In this document: positions 52,510 through 63,899 of the stretch, one piece after another | Layout of the letters: every line of letters starts with the position of its first letter | How positions within the stretch are numbered: the first letter of the stretch is position 1 | Origin: Phlebotomus papatasi | Taxonomy: Eukaryota > Arthropoda > Insecta > Diptera > Psychodidae | DNA length: 64,000 nt | NCBI RefSeq assembly: GCF_024763615.1 | Contig: NC_077223.1 | Span: 14,260,001-14,324,000, forward strand | Direction: 5' to 3' | Program-made: the position numbers and the translations under genes | The notes under the pieces: generated by a model | Seen by the model: the letters and a program-made list of their open reading frames with translations, nothing else | Databases searched by the model: none | What the model was told of the DNA's origin: nothing

Positions 52510-54559
52510 CAGTTATGCATACAGAAATTTATTTTTATTTTGAATACTTCCTACAAACGGTTAAAGCAACTATAAATGGTTGAAAGGTGTAATGTTTACT
52601 GTGAAAATAAGGCGTACGAAAGTGAACAAATTTTGTACGTAGCTGAGCAAACCGGGGCAGCTTTAGAAAAATTGCCACTAAATTTTCATTTTGCTTTAGA
52701 AGAATATCCAAAGATTTTCAGAAATTTTGTGAAGTGTGATTACGAACCTAATAAGTGAGATATTGTTTTTCGATACAATTGATTCGACTTGTGTGGCATT
52801 CAGTAAAAAATCTCGAAACTTGGACATCATTTTTTGTACGAAGCTGCAAAGGTTCCTCTTATATTACGTTAAAACCCAGAAATATGCTTAGAAAAAAAGT
52901 ATATCAATGCAGTCTCACCTACATTCACATATTTCAACAAACTGGAAAAAATTACATAAGTTGAAAAATAGAATTTGCAGGGTGATTCTATTTTATTGAC
53001 CACCACTGTACGTAATTTACTTGTTTTTTTCGACATCTATCCAATTAGAATACACGTCGGAACTAAAATATTTAATCAGATTCAACATTTGATTGCATGG
53101 TTAATTTAAAGCACAGTTTCCAAGTACGATTTTGCTAAATTATCTATACCTCTCAATCTATGATACTATTATCCAGGAATTCATGGACAAACTGCTTGAT
53201 GTAAAGTTTTCTCAAAACTTTAAAGTTGTAAAATCCTACCAAAGTATCACTTCTTTGACATTCCTTATGTACAAGTTAATATCTTTGAAGACTTCAAACT
53301 GAATTTAAAAAACACACGAAACTTTATGTTAAAATTAGGTCATTTACTAAAAAGAAAACATAGTCTTGAGAAGTAAATAAAGCGCAAAACTTAAGAAATA
53401 AAGAGGCTATCTTCATATTGCATTTCATTATTATTCAGAAAATAAACTTAACGTTGAATAATAACAATTTATTTTGAAAAATAAATTTTTAAAAGTTAAA
53501 TATGCCTGTTAAACATTTTTTTCTCTTTTATTAGTAATAATTTAAATTTAATAATTTTAATTAAATATCTTTGCTCACCTTTTCTTCCACAAACAAAATA
53601 TTTCCTTCACTTTGTGTATTAGAATGGAATTTATCCCAACCATCTTTCTATCTTTAATATTTATTTTCATTCTCCTAACGAAAGGAGAAAGACAATCTCA
53701 AAGAGGTGCCATAAAAAAAAAGATTTAGAAAAGAATTCACGATAAGTTATATTTTTGTGACTTATTTTTTCCTAAAATATTGGTTTTTAGGAAGAAAGAA
53801 AAAAAAAGAGATTTATGAAATAGTCAGACTAAAAATTTAGATGCTAAATACAAAAATGTAGGATGGAAAATCTCAGCTAAAAAGCTATATAGTGCTGCAT
53901 ATTTCCATCAGAAGAGAAAAAAAATTAGATAACAAAATGCATTTTATTTTTGAGATACTCCCAAAACAAAATATAGGATCGATAAAATATAATTGAAAAA
54001 TTTAATTATAAAAGAACCCTAAAAAAACACGAGTATCATTGCATTTAGAGTAACCATGATAATCACTAAAGAAATAAAATAAATGAAAAATTAGTAAAAT
54101 TAAACTATCAATTTAACTTTTTGTATATTAAGGCTAATAAGGCAAGATTCTGATTCTATTAGACATTTTACCTAATAGAATTGTTAGAACTAAATGAAAA
54201 AAAGAGATGATATTAAGGTAATAATTCATGTAAACGAAAAAAAAACATCTTTATACGCAGAAAATATCTTGAAATATTTGCAAGATTTTTCCCCCATTTT
54301 TTGTGAAAAAAAAAGAAAATAAAATGTATTTCAAGTGGTACACAGCAAATGAAAATAATTTTAGTAATTAAAATTAATTGTACTATAGGTAATAAAAAGT
54401 AAATAAAATCACACCCCAAATGAATGATGACTAAAAAAAGACGTAAATATACAATTAACAAAAAAATTTTTGCATGTTACACAATGTAAATATTATTGAA
54501 AAAGTATTCCCAAAAAAAAGAACACAATAAATGAAAACACTACACAAATGTTTATGCAG

Positions 54560-54664
54560 AATCACCATTTGGCGTTATTCCAATGGGCAATGCTGGCAAA
54601 TTCAATGTACTGTGGAGTCTTTTCGTGGTTCAAGTGGATTCGCAGAAAACTTTCTCCAATTTGG
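54560..54664 (+). CDS. candidate isolated 35-codon exon, unknown gene
   Basis: Acceptor TTTATGCAG ends at 54559 and a consensus donor GTGAGT starts at 54665. The 105-base segment is open with phase 1 at both ends and reads SPFGVIPMGNAGKFNVLWSL then FVVQVDSQKTFSNLG, which looks like real protein in an otherwise AT-rich, repeat-rich area. It cannot be joined directly to 48883-49111 in frame. I do not recognise the family. Confidence 0.4.
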
Positions 54665-54861
54665 GTGAGTATTTTTTTTCTTCTTTTTTATTATTTCACT
54701 TGAAACATTTGTCTCCTGAGCAACAGCAAAACGATTTTGAAAATTATTTAAAATTGCTTCAAAATAAAGATGTATATTATGCGATTTTGGGTCAAGAAAT
54801 AAGTACAAAATAGAGGAGAATAGAGTAAGTTATAGCAATGTTATGGAGAATTTTTGGTGTA

Positions 54862-56319
54862 GGGGAAAGGCTCATAATTTTGACCAGTTTCTTATTTTGG
54901 ACACTTTGAGGATAAAATTGGACACTAAAAATAAATTGATTAAAATTATGGATTTTTATTCAAATATTTGATGAATAATGAATTCTATCTAAATATTTGT
55001 TCTTTTTTGGAAGATTTTAACACTAAATACGTTAAATTTTGAATAAGATTTGAGTTGAAATTGCTTTGTTGAAAATTTAGTGTGAGCAATTGCTTACGAG
55101 AAATATGACAGAACTTCGTGTTTACTTCAACCTTATTTAGCTGTGGTGAAGTAGGGGAAAGTGGTCTGCCATTGAACGAAAAATGATGTTCACAATTTGA
55201 GATATTTTTCAGAGTAAACTACAACATGAGTTCTACTTTGCACTACACCAAAAAATTCTCTTGTTCATTGAGCTTCGATGCTTACCCCATTCAGGACTCG
55301 CAAGTCCTCAATTTTTCCTGGTGAGGAACTTGAAAATGTGATGTCGATATATTTAAAGGCAGCCTGCATGGTCTGCCTTTGAATGTGATTGAGGCAGCCT
55401 TTGAATCTTAATTTTTCACTGAGAATATTAGGGCTGTAACATTAAACGGCCCATAATTGATTAGTATGAACCCTAATGCACTCAATAAAGCCACCACTCT
55501 AGTCAAAAGTCATTATACAACAACATTTTTTATATTTTTCTGAAGCACTGTTTTTCACTTGAAAATTTATAAGAAAACGCCATTGAAGTTGACAATTGTC
55601 AGTTTGAAACATCCCGGCCGGAGCAAGATAGCATGTTATAAGTATTTATATGACATTCGTCAGACCAAAGTAGGAGTTCTATTCTGCTCCCGGACAGGAA
55701 GCTGTTAGATGTTTCAATGTATGAAAAGAGAGGGTTCAAAGGCACACAACATTAAAATTCAAAGGCTGCCGCAGAGCAATATTTGCAAACTTTTATCACC
55801 CACAAAAATTGTCTCATCTGAATCAAAATCACATGAATTGTGGAACATCAAAATTACAGTATAGAGTTCAGGCCAGGGAATGCGCAAATCCGAGCGTACT
55901 TGGAGTACCGAAGTCAACTCACTTTAATCAATGATATGGAAAGTTTCCGGGCTTCTTGTGACATTCTACGTTTCCCTTATATGAGCAGGAAGAGGACTTG
56001 ATAAGATTGGTTCATGAAATGAAGAACAATGGGCATCCTGTTGAGGCGGATTAGTTGTCCAAATTTACAGCTAAGTTGTCCAAATTAATAACCAAATTGT
56101 CAAAAATAAGAGTCAAATTCACCTCTACATATCAATTCATTCTTAAACGTATTAAAACTAATTTTAGTAAAAGAGAGACAATAAATCCTTGCCAAGTTTC
56201 TAAGCAACCTTTCTGAAAAGACAGTAACAAAAAAATCAATTAGTATTGAAAATATCGCACTTCAAACTTGGAACATCGATGCTTATAAGCAGACTGTCCA
56301 AAATTATGAGCCTTTACCC
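54862..56319 (+). mobile_element. TAGGGGAA-family DNA element, long copy
   Basis: 1458 bp between TA borders. The first about 290 bp match 8167-8450 and the last about 440 bp match 8800-9234, but the middle (55153-55870) differs from the 8167-9234 copy and begins with another GGGGAAAGTGG end, so a related element may have landed inside. Confidence 0.78.
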
Positions 56320-57288
56320 TATTACATTGTATTGCCTCATATTTTCAGCCAAGGAAAATTTTACTGAGGCAAAAATTAATGTTGTGTGTTTTCCTTTATT
56401 GAGGTTTGCGCGAATTTTCGAAATATTTGTAAAATATCCGTAATATTTTCAGTAATTGCATTCTGTACTCACCAATCCTGGTCGGACAAAGTAAAAAAAG
56501 GCAGATCAACCAGTTCGCAAAGTCGGACAACCCCTTTAAAATTCTTAATAAAACATAAAGTAATATGTTTTAATTTTCCATCAAAAAGTTATGAATACTG
56601 GGGTGACATGATAACTTATTTTCGATACTATATCGACTGTCGATAAAAAATCAATATTCACTTAATCTAACAGATATAGATTTACCGATACTATCGATTC
56701 GATAGTGTTGAAAAGTTATCATTCCACCCCTGATTTTGATAATTTTTTAGAAGTCACTTTTAAGTTACCAATCAAATAATAACTTGCAACATTTGAAAAA
56801 TGCGGTGCGTAAATGGCGTAATTGAGATTCATAATGAAACAAAGCGTCAAGGAGTTGTGAATTTCTCTGTTTTTCTTATGGAAGTTTCTAAGATAATTTC
56901 AAAGTGATCAAAGTATTTTATTTTTCTTTGTGAGTTAATAATAATGTTAGTTGCGCAACGAAAATCGAAGAAAACATGGTCTTTTATAAAATTGAATTTT
57001 ACGTCGCATTCATATCATCTTTTAAAAACAATCTCGCATTAATTGTTTAAGAGGTGCTTTCATGGTTTCAGTGAATAAATTTGGTTTTTTTGTGAAATAA
57101 AAACTTTTTTAATGAGAAGAAAAAGACCCTTTATTAATTGGAAGTACATTTGAAATACGCAGTAATAGGTCTTACGGGGTTTCCTTAATTAGGAAGCTAA
57201 AAACGAGCTGTTTTCCACGATTTCTTTACAGAAGGAAACGACGAAGCTTCATAAAATTTTTGGTATGAGTTTATACATATTTAGAGTA

Positions 57289-58190
57289 GGGAGACTGGGG
57301 CAAAAAGTCACAAATTGATAATTTTAAAATTGAATATCTTCCAAGATAAAAGACATAGCGGCTTAAAAATTGTTCCATATATGGAATCCATAGACCTTCT
57401 TTAAAGTCGTAAGTTTCTTAGAATTCGAACAAAAAATTAAGAAATTAAAAAATATTGAAATTTTTAGCCCTATTTTGAAATGTTTTCTTTACAACAGACA
57501 TCAATTTTGACTTACTTATTTTCAAAAATTGATGCGCTGGTACATATTTCCTAAATGATTTGGACTCTTTGAATACGAAACCACTATCTATTTTAGAATT
57601 TTACAAAGATTCTTTTCTCCAGAAATCCTTTTATTAATGGTAATTTGGGGTAAAAAGTAACAAAAGGTATGGAGCAAAAAGTAACAAAGACCGAAGCAAT
57701 TTATGATGTCTCACGGAGAAGAGAAACGTCATTACCATGTCTCGCCGCTTGTTGTTTGCATTGGTCAAACGATTTGCAGTCTTTTGTGTGTGTGTGTTTT
57801 TTTTTCTAAAACAGCTTGAAAAGCGCTTTTCTCGTTTTCTCACTTTTCTCGCAGAGAAAAAGATGTAGATGAATAAATTTTCTATGAAAATATGTCCTCT
57901 AGGTATTTTTTTCAAATTTAAGGAAGCCTGTAATTAAGCGAATCAAAATATGATAATACTCTATGTCTGGTACTATTTGCCCCAGCATTTTTGAGAATAG
58001 TCACAAAATTACCTTTTAGAAAACAGCTCGATAAATGTATTTCCTTACACAATAGAGGAAAATGACTTTCACAAAGTTGTAGAGCAGTAAATTTCCTATA
58101 AAACTGCACTAATTAGAAATTTATGGGGCGCTAGGTTAGCTTGTAAAAAAATAAATTATTAGTTTTGTGAGTTTTTGCCCGAGTCTCCCC
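57289..58190. mobile_element. TA-flanked element, GGGGAGACTGGGGC family, copy 2
   Basis: 902 bp; begins GGGAGACTGGGGCAAAAAGT and ends TTTGCCCGAGTCTCCCC between TA dinucleotides. No coding frame. Confidence 0.75.
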
Positions 58191-58959
58191 TACTTAAATA
58201 ATTTTTTTCGAAAAAAAAATATTACAAAATGTCGGACTAATGAGTAGTTCAATGGGGCACCTCGTCGCAGTAATGGGAAGTGGGGCACCTTTGGGATTTT
58301 TCACCAATTTTTTAAATAAAATTGAGCCTTATCGTGATATAATTTAGCTGCACAAACAGATTGAGAAGCTAAATTACATGATTATATGGCTCAGTTCCAC
58401 TTAAACATACGAGGAAAATCCCAATTTCAAAGGTGCCCCACTTCCTCCTACAAAAGTATTACATCGCACATTCGTAGTTAAAGTGGCAAAACTTGATTTT
58501 TTGCGATTTTAAATAAATTTTAGTACTCTTACAAAGTTTTTTTTAACCCTCTAACAGGTAAGACCGCCTTAGGGCGGTCATTCTATAAATCGCATTTACT
58601 GCGGTAATATTACTTATTTGAAGTTAAAATATCTACAGTGTCCTCATTTATAGTCTTACTAACTTATTTTCTGAAGCTGAACTCATTTTGACCTTTCGTT
58701 TTGCTTACCATCTTCAGTTTTGTGTGACAGGTCAGAGAAAAAACAACAAAATATCGTTCGCGACATTTTGCGTTTTCAAGTGCAAAAAAGATTGTTTTAA
58801 AGTAATCTAACTATAGTGAGAGTGTTATTTTCTGAAATATATGCTATTCTAGTTGTTCTTCTATTCTATTCTTGTTCTGGTAAAATATATTATTATTTTG
58901 CAAGATATTAATCATGGAAAGCAATTGAGATTGCACGAAGACTGTCCAGATTGAGTAAA

Positions 58960-59127
58960 ATGGTCGATTTCTACGAATTAAGCGAAATTGATAAAGAAGC
59001 AGACTTCAACAGTGATGATGAATTCCCTAATTCGTCCTTTAATGCCCCAGATCGTGAAATAAAACCAGAAAATGAGCAATGTATTTCAAAGGACCTTCAA
59101 ATTATACAAAAAATGACGTTTTCATAG
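58960..59127 (+). pseudogene. acidic 55-codon ORF, possible start of a piggyBac-type transposase
   Basis: Starts MVDFYELSEIDKEADFNSDD and ends with a TAG at 59125-59127. Acidic, Asp-rich N-termini are usual in this transposase family, and the frame sits at the right place inside a TTAA-flanked element. Nothing of the catalytic region follows. Assignment is inference from context. Confidence 0.35.
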
Positions 59128-59511
59128 GCGATATGTGACTTATTCGGTAAAAATCAGTCTTATTGAAACACCTTGAGCTTCATTAACGTCTAATTATAAA
59201 AATTATGAAAGTTTTTTTTCCTAAAAATTATCATTTCTTAGATAATCATACAACATTCATCCATAAAAAACGTTTAAAATTCATTTATTTTACTATTTGT
59301 TTACTATTTTTCAATTAAAATATTTCAGTCTGTTTATGCCTTAAACCGATATGACCGCCTGAATGCGGTTTTTACCTTTTCTCACCTGACGCCCAAACCG
59401 AAAGAGATGATGAAGAATGGATGGTTTTTTTGAGTTCAGTGGACCATTAATTACCCTAGACAAAATTATTTAACTACTTTTTTGCATATTAAAGAAAACA
59501 CTGTTACTGTT

Positions 59512-59910
59512 TTATCACACTTGCACATTAAAATTTTAATATGATTCACATTAATTGTCGCTGGTGAGAGTCCAAATGTGTAATTTGTGTGTTTGAATCA
59601 TTTTATATTCAAAATTTGATCTATTTGTTGATGAAAAGGTAGACTTGGCCCGCAAAATTTGATATAAATTGATTTATAGCATTAATGCGAAAAATTAATA
59701 CGTTTTTCTCTTTAATTTTTTAATGTGAAAAATATTTATGCTTTAGGTAAATTTAAATTTATTTTTGCAGGCCAAGTTCACTTCTTTATCAATAAATAGA
59801 AAAACCCCAAATATTAAGTGACTCAAAGACACAAATAACATATTTTGACGCTCACAAGCGACAATTAATGTGAATCACATTAAAATTTTAATGTGCAAGT
59901 GTGATAACGC
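59512..59910. mobile_element. palindromic MITE ending GTTATCACACTTGCAC, copy 2
   Basis: Inverted copy of 52111-52509, placed at the very right end of the TTAA-flanked element 58547-59920. Confidence 0.85.
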
Positions 59911-60179
59911 CGTTAGAGGGTTAATTCTCAAGAGACACTAAATAATTATTGACATCACACTAAAATTTTGTTATTTTTTAAATACTTGAAATAAATTTGA
60001 AATTATTACAGTGGTCCTATTTTATTGTCCGAACATATCACCATTCACATATTATATGTCAAAATAGAGATCTCTAATAGCCAAAGCAACACTTATTCTA
60101 TACGTATGGATATCATTTGAAAATTTGTACATCAAAATCATTTCAACGCATTCTGGAATAAAAAATTACAAAAGTTAAA

Positions 60180-60253
60180 AAAAAAATATCGCACTTCAAA
60201 TTTGGGACATTGATGCTTATAAGCACCCTGTCCAAAATTGTGAGCCTTTACCC
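60180..60253 (+). repeat. TAGGGGAA-family end fragment
   Basis: Matches the last about 75 bases of the copies at 8167-9234 and 54862-56319, ending TTTACCC before TA. Confidence 0.7.
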
Positions 60254-60927
60254 TAGCTGTTAAATAATTGGCTAAATTGAAACACATTGAAAAAAAATGA
60301 ATTGTTCAAAGCTAGAATCGTCCTACTTTAAAAAAAATAAGAAATCTTGTGAGAGAAGGCTTAGTTTTTCTATGAACCAAAAATTTATAAGGCTTTACAT
60401 TCCTTCTGGGGCTTTTGATTGAACTACCTACCTTGAGCCAATTTTGAAAATTTCATTGGTTGATGTTTGACAAGAGCGATATGTCCTCGATTTTTCAATT
60501 CTTCTTATGACAATTCTCCATCCATTGAAAAATTATCGACAATACGTGATCAAATATTTAACCTCATTTAATATTTGAGTCCAATTGTATTCTCATTGTA
60601 TTCTCATGGTTAGTTCTGCTTTTGAATTCTTTAGGATGCTTTCATGTACCTTCCCCAGAGAATCAAAATTTGCTTTTCTTACTGACCAAATTTAATAAAT
60701 TACTTACCATTTTGTTTAATTTTGTTGATTGAAGACATCTTAAAAGCTCTTACCACAAAAAAAACATGACTAAAGCTGTGCATATTGCCCGTATTCACCT
60801 TATTAAATCTCATTGGAATTGATCTGAAAAGTTGTGAATGAGCATCATTTCAGTGAATAACTTATCATTGAAGTTTTACCATTGAAAATTCTAATCAAAA
60901 TCACTTTTAGTCTGACTGGATAAAAAC

Positions 60928-60933
60928 TTTATT
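60928..60933 (-). terminator. candidate polyadenylation signal of HPS1
   Basis: AATAAA on the minus strand about 250 bases past the HPS1 stop codon. It is the first such hexamer I noticed downstream; position is plausible, but use is not shown. Confidence 0.4.
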
Positions 60934-61182
60934 GAGAAGACACAAATGAAATTTTGCACTCATCTTTGGTTTGCTTATTTTGGCACAATTTTCACTCAAT
61001 GTTGGGGAGTGCTTTTGGGGGGGAAAATTGAATGTGCTGAAAGATGCAAATTCAGTTAAATGCAATATGCTGTACCTTGGTATATTGGTGGGATGGAATG
61101 TGAGTTTCAATTCAATGAAATACTGTGGTATTTAGTAAATAATTGGCATTATTTTCGCTTATGTGCACTTGTCTCTGTTTGT

Positions 61183-62793
61183 TCAGAGGATATCCAAAGG
61201 GTTCCCATTGATGCCAATTATATCATTGATTGTCACGGCAATTCGACGTGAGTGTTCCAAGCACAAATTTGAATTAACAAGACCCAAATGGACAAGATAG
61301 AGATCATAGGATTTAATTCTGGCCATTGGTGTCTTGGGAAACAGAGTTTCTGTGATTTTCTGGTAGTAATTGGCCGAAGTTGATGGATTTTCAACACTTG
61401 ATGGTACATCCTTTGGATCCAAATACTGTCCACATTCATCTTCGTACCAGGTGAAGAAGGAAAAGGATAGAGCAGGACTTTTCCAAATCAATGAACTCCT
61501 TCCCTTTTTCCTGTACTTCAACATTAGGTCAATGGTAGTGAAGAATTTTGTCCTGGACAGCAATTTGGTATCTTCCCAATTGCGTTCAGGCGAAATAATC
61601 CTACCATCGCTGTTGTCCACGAAAATAAAATGAATCAATCCAGGATATTCATCAATATAAGCCTTCATTGCTGTTTTCTGCTGTTCCAACGAGATATTCC
61701 CGAGGATGCCCTCGAGGAAGGATTTAAGGGCAACAGATACTTCCATGAGAAGAGGATTGGAAGCTAAAGGATGGAAAGTGTCAAAGAAAAGGGTCTTGAA
61801 CAAGAGTTTTAGACAATCTATGAGTCCAGGCAGGGAAGCTTCGAAGAACTTTGTCACTTCTCTGTACGATGAATTTTTGGCCAATTCATTGAATTTCTTC
61901 TTCATCCCACTCCATCGCATCTCCACACTCTTTCCCATCCGTTCAGACTCCACCTTGGCCATTCGATTCCCTTTCAATGCTTCCAGAATTTGCTTTATAG
62001 CCATGTCACTCTTCTCAATCATCGCTTTAATATTATCAGCATCCAAAGGATAATTGTGAATCTTACAGAGAAAAGTTAGAGTATCAAAAATTACATCAGC
62101 CACCTCGGCATTGTCATACTCAATGGCCAGGAGGAAGATCAAACTCTCCGTGATCCTATAGCCAAAGACAATGTGCGGAAGACAGGAATTCTGTGCTCCA
62201 GTCAAATAAATCAAATAGCAATTTGATGAATTTATCTGTGTACTCAGAATTCTGATTTGCAGCAAATCCCGTGATGACAGATCCCTAACAGAACGACTAG
62301 AATAAACCGACAGGAGTTTCCCATGGCTAAACAGAAGGGCATGATGCCGCGAAAAGAGTTGTTCTTCCTTGAGATTCTTCAAACTCTCCTGCACATTTGT
62401 CACTATCTGACTCCTAATCTCGCGCGAAATTAGAAAATACTCAACTTTCTCCAAATGCGTAGCCTGATCCTCCTCATCCATCTTCATCCACACCCTCATT
62501 AAATTCCTCAGCAGGGTTGATTTCTCAAAGTCCATCCTCAGCAACTGAATATCCGGTCCACAAATCAACTTACTAAACTCCCGACAAGCTGACAGGATTT
62601 TCTGTTCCTGCTCAGGCTCCCCAAAGCCCATTTTGAGGTAGAGAAAACCAAAGAATTCATCATAGATGACACAGAGACTCCCCATGGTCTGCAATCTAGT
62701 ATATTTGTTGTCAAACTGACTGCACATGACCCTCTGGGACGTGACGATGGGATTCAGAACTTGCATTACGATATCACTGTCCAAGTCACATTC
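61183..62793 (-). CDS. HPS1: HPS1, BLOC-3 subunit (3' coding exon; N-terminus missing)
   Basis: The 536-codon exon resembles Hermansky-Pudlak syndrome 1 protein over its whole length. Matching blocks include a HGKLLSVYSS segment (about residue 157, compare the HSKLLAFYSS region of human HPS1), and YPGLIHFIFVD followed by GRIISPE (about 383), then the FxWYEDECG and YYQKI segments near the end. HPS1 pairs with HPS4 to form BLOC-3, the exchange factor for Rab32/Rab38 in biogenesis of lysosome-related organelles such as pigment granules; both subunits carry longin-type domains. The exon starts at 62793 behind an acceptor (GTATTTGCAG read on the minus strand), so the roughly 40-50 N-terminal residues are on upstream exon(s), not found. 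Stop TGA at 61183-61185; an AATAAA lies about 250 bases downstream (60928-60933). The human protein is about 700 residues; insect forms are shorter. No stop or frameshift is seen. Confidence 0.85.
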   Translation of the reverse strand, partial: ECDLDSDIVMQVLNPIVTSQRVMCSQFDNKYTRLQTMGSLCVIYDEFFGFLYLKMGFGEPEQEQKILSACREFSKLICGPDIQLLRMDFEKSTLLRNLMRVWMKMDEEDQATHLEKVEYFLISREIRSQIVTNVQESLKNLKEEQLFSRHHALLFSHGKLLSVYSSRSVRDLSSRDLLQIRILSTQINSSNCYLIYLTGAQNSCLPHIVFGYRITESLIFLLAIEYDNAEVADVIFDTLTFLCKIHNYPLDADNIKAMIEKSDMAIKQILEALKGNRMAKVESERMGKSVEMRWSGMKKKFNELAKNSSYREVTKFFEASLPGLIDCLKLLFKTLFFDTFHPLASNPLLMEVSVALKSFLEGILGNISLEQQKTAMKAYIDEYPGLIHFIFVDNSDGRIISPERNWEDTKLLSRTKFFTTIDLMLKYRKKGRSSLIWKSPALSFSFFTWYEDECGQYLDPKDVPSSVENPSTSANYYQKITETLFPKTPMARIKSYDLYLVHLGLVNSNLCLEHSRRIAVTINDIIGINGNPLDIL

Positions 62794-62930
62794 CTGCAAA
62801 TACCATCAACGTCGAGAAAATTCAGAACTGTATTCAAATTTACTTTTAAAATAAAATCACGGATTAGAGTTGTAAAGGCTAGGAAAGGGCTTGATGGCTT
62901 CTTCTGGATTCTGGAGTCTGATGGAAACTA

Positions 62931-63111
62931 GGGGAAAGTACTCTCCCTTCAAATGTTCATGCCTTCGAATTTATTACACATTTTTATCAAATATTAGTTA
63001 GCTTATCATAAATTCTTGATAACTATATGATAATTGTGTATAAGTCTCTAGGAAAAAAGAAAATTCACATTATTCGAAGGCATGAACGTTCGAAGGAAGA
63101 GTACTTTCCCC
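62931..63111. repeat. fold-back MITE, GAAGTACTCTTCC family, copy 2
   Basis: 181 bp between TA dinucleotides. Ends GGGGAAAGTACTCTCCCTTC and the inverse, which pair over about 45 bases; relative of 26421-26600. Confidence 0.82.
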
Positions 63112-63404
63112 TATATTCTCTTCTCAATACTTCCAGTGTTCATCAGAAGAGTATTTCTCTTTCAAATTAAAAGAATCAGGTTTTTCTCCAAACCTGAACC
63201 AGAAGAATTCAGAAGAGTTTCCAGGCTTCGCACACATTTTCTGGCTTCGAACACTTTATATTTTTCCTATATTCCTTTAAGAAACTTAGACATATTTTTT
63301 TTCTAAAAGTATGTTACTTAAGACTAGCTATTAAAATATATTTAGGGGAAGGTTTTGCAGGTTCGTAACGTCGCTGCTTCGTAAAAGTTGATTTTTTCCA
63401 AATT

Positions 63405-63670
63405 ACACTGAGAGAAATCCGAAAAAAGTCAAAATAACATTCCGGAATGTTCCGGATGTCCGGATCATTTCCTGCAGTATTGATCCGAAATCAGTGTAAA
63501 TATTATGCTTCTTAGGTGTATTATGGGTTAAAGTTACCCTTTTTCATGTTAATTTTACACTTAAAAAGGTGTAAAATTAACAATAAAAAATGTTGACATA
63601 TTTTTACTCTCAAAAAGTGTTAAAGTTATGACGAAAAAAAGTTAATCGCATCCTCTTTTTTTCTCAGTGT
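63405..63670. mobile_element. ACACTGAGAG MITE, copy 3
   Basis: 266 bp with a clean terminal pair ACACTGAGAGAAATCC / TTTTTTCTCAGTGT. Contains a small local duplication 'ccggaatgttccggatgtcc' near its left end. Confidence 0.8.
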
Positions 63671-63899
63671 ACTAAATGAATATTATCTATGGTCATATAT
63701 TCTAATAGCTAATCCCACATCTCACATTTGCTGTCAAACTTGGGAGCCTAGGCCTTTTTTCCTGGGTTCTAGAAGCAAAAATAAAAAAATGGGCCTAAAA
63801 TCGTAATTCCGATGTGTATTATTTTATGCATTTTTTCACGCTTTAAATGTCTTTTGGAAGAAAAACAACATTCCAAATTATAGAGGACTTATCAGGGTC

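Larger units (their letters stand above)
50581..53008. mobile_element. Tc1/mariner-type element with nested insertions
   Basis: Ends ACTGGCGGTCAATAAAATAG and the inverse of CAGTGGTGGTCAATAAAATAG, bordered by TA. Inside lie a TAGGGGAA fragment (50736-50890), a fold-back (51052-51713) that itself holds another MITE (51102-51423), and the palindrome 52111-52509. No transposase remains; a 60-codon ORF at 52576-52758 is unrecognised. A related end appears at about 60010. Confidence 0.7.
49112..54559. other. gene-free stretch: nested transposons
   Basis: 49150-50560 is plain AT-rich DNA. 50581-53008 is a Tc1-like element broken by later insertions. 53010-54540 is very AT-rich with many A runs; nothing recognised. 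Confidence 0.6.
58547..59920 (+). mobile_element. piggyBac-like TTAA element with an N-terminal ORF remnant
   Basis: 1374 bp between TTAA copies (58543-58546 and 59921-59924), ends CCCTCTAAC / GTTAGAGGG. Behind the left end is the palindrome GACCGCCTTAGGGCGGTC (58562-58579); its counterpart in inverse orientation is near 59345-59380, which may be the original right end before the MITE 59512-59910 was added. Confidence 0.7.
54665..61182. other. gene-free stretch between candidate exon and HPS1
   Basis: Contains the TAGGGGAA copy (54862-56319), a GGGAGACTGGGGC element (57289-58190), a palindrome at about 58270-58445 with GGGGCACCTTTGGGAT ends, a TTAA element (58547-59920), and an end fragment (60180-60253). 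60260-60900 shows nothing. Confidence 0.6.

Noticed and set aside
52576..52758. 60-codon ORF inside the Tc1-like element
   Set aside because: Shows no DDE or helix-turn-helix motif and cannot be tied to the element.
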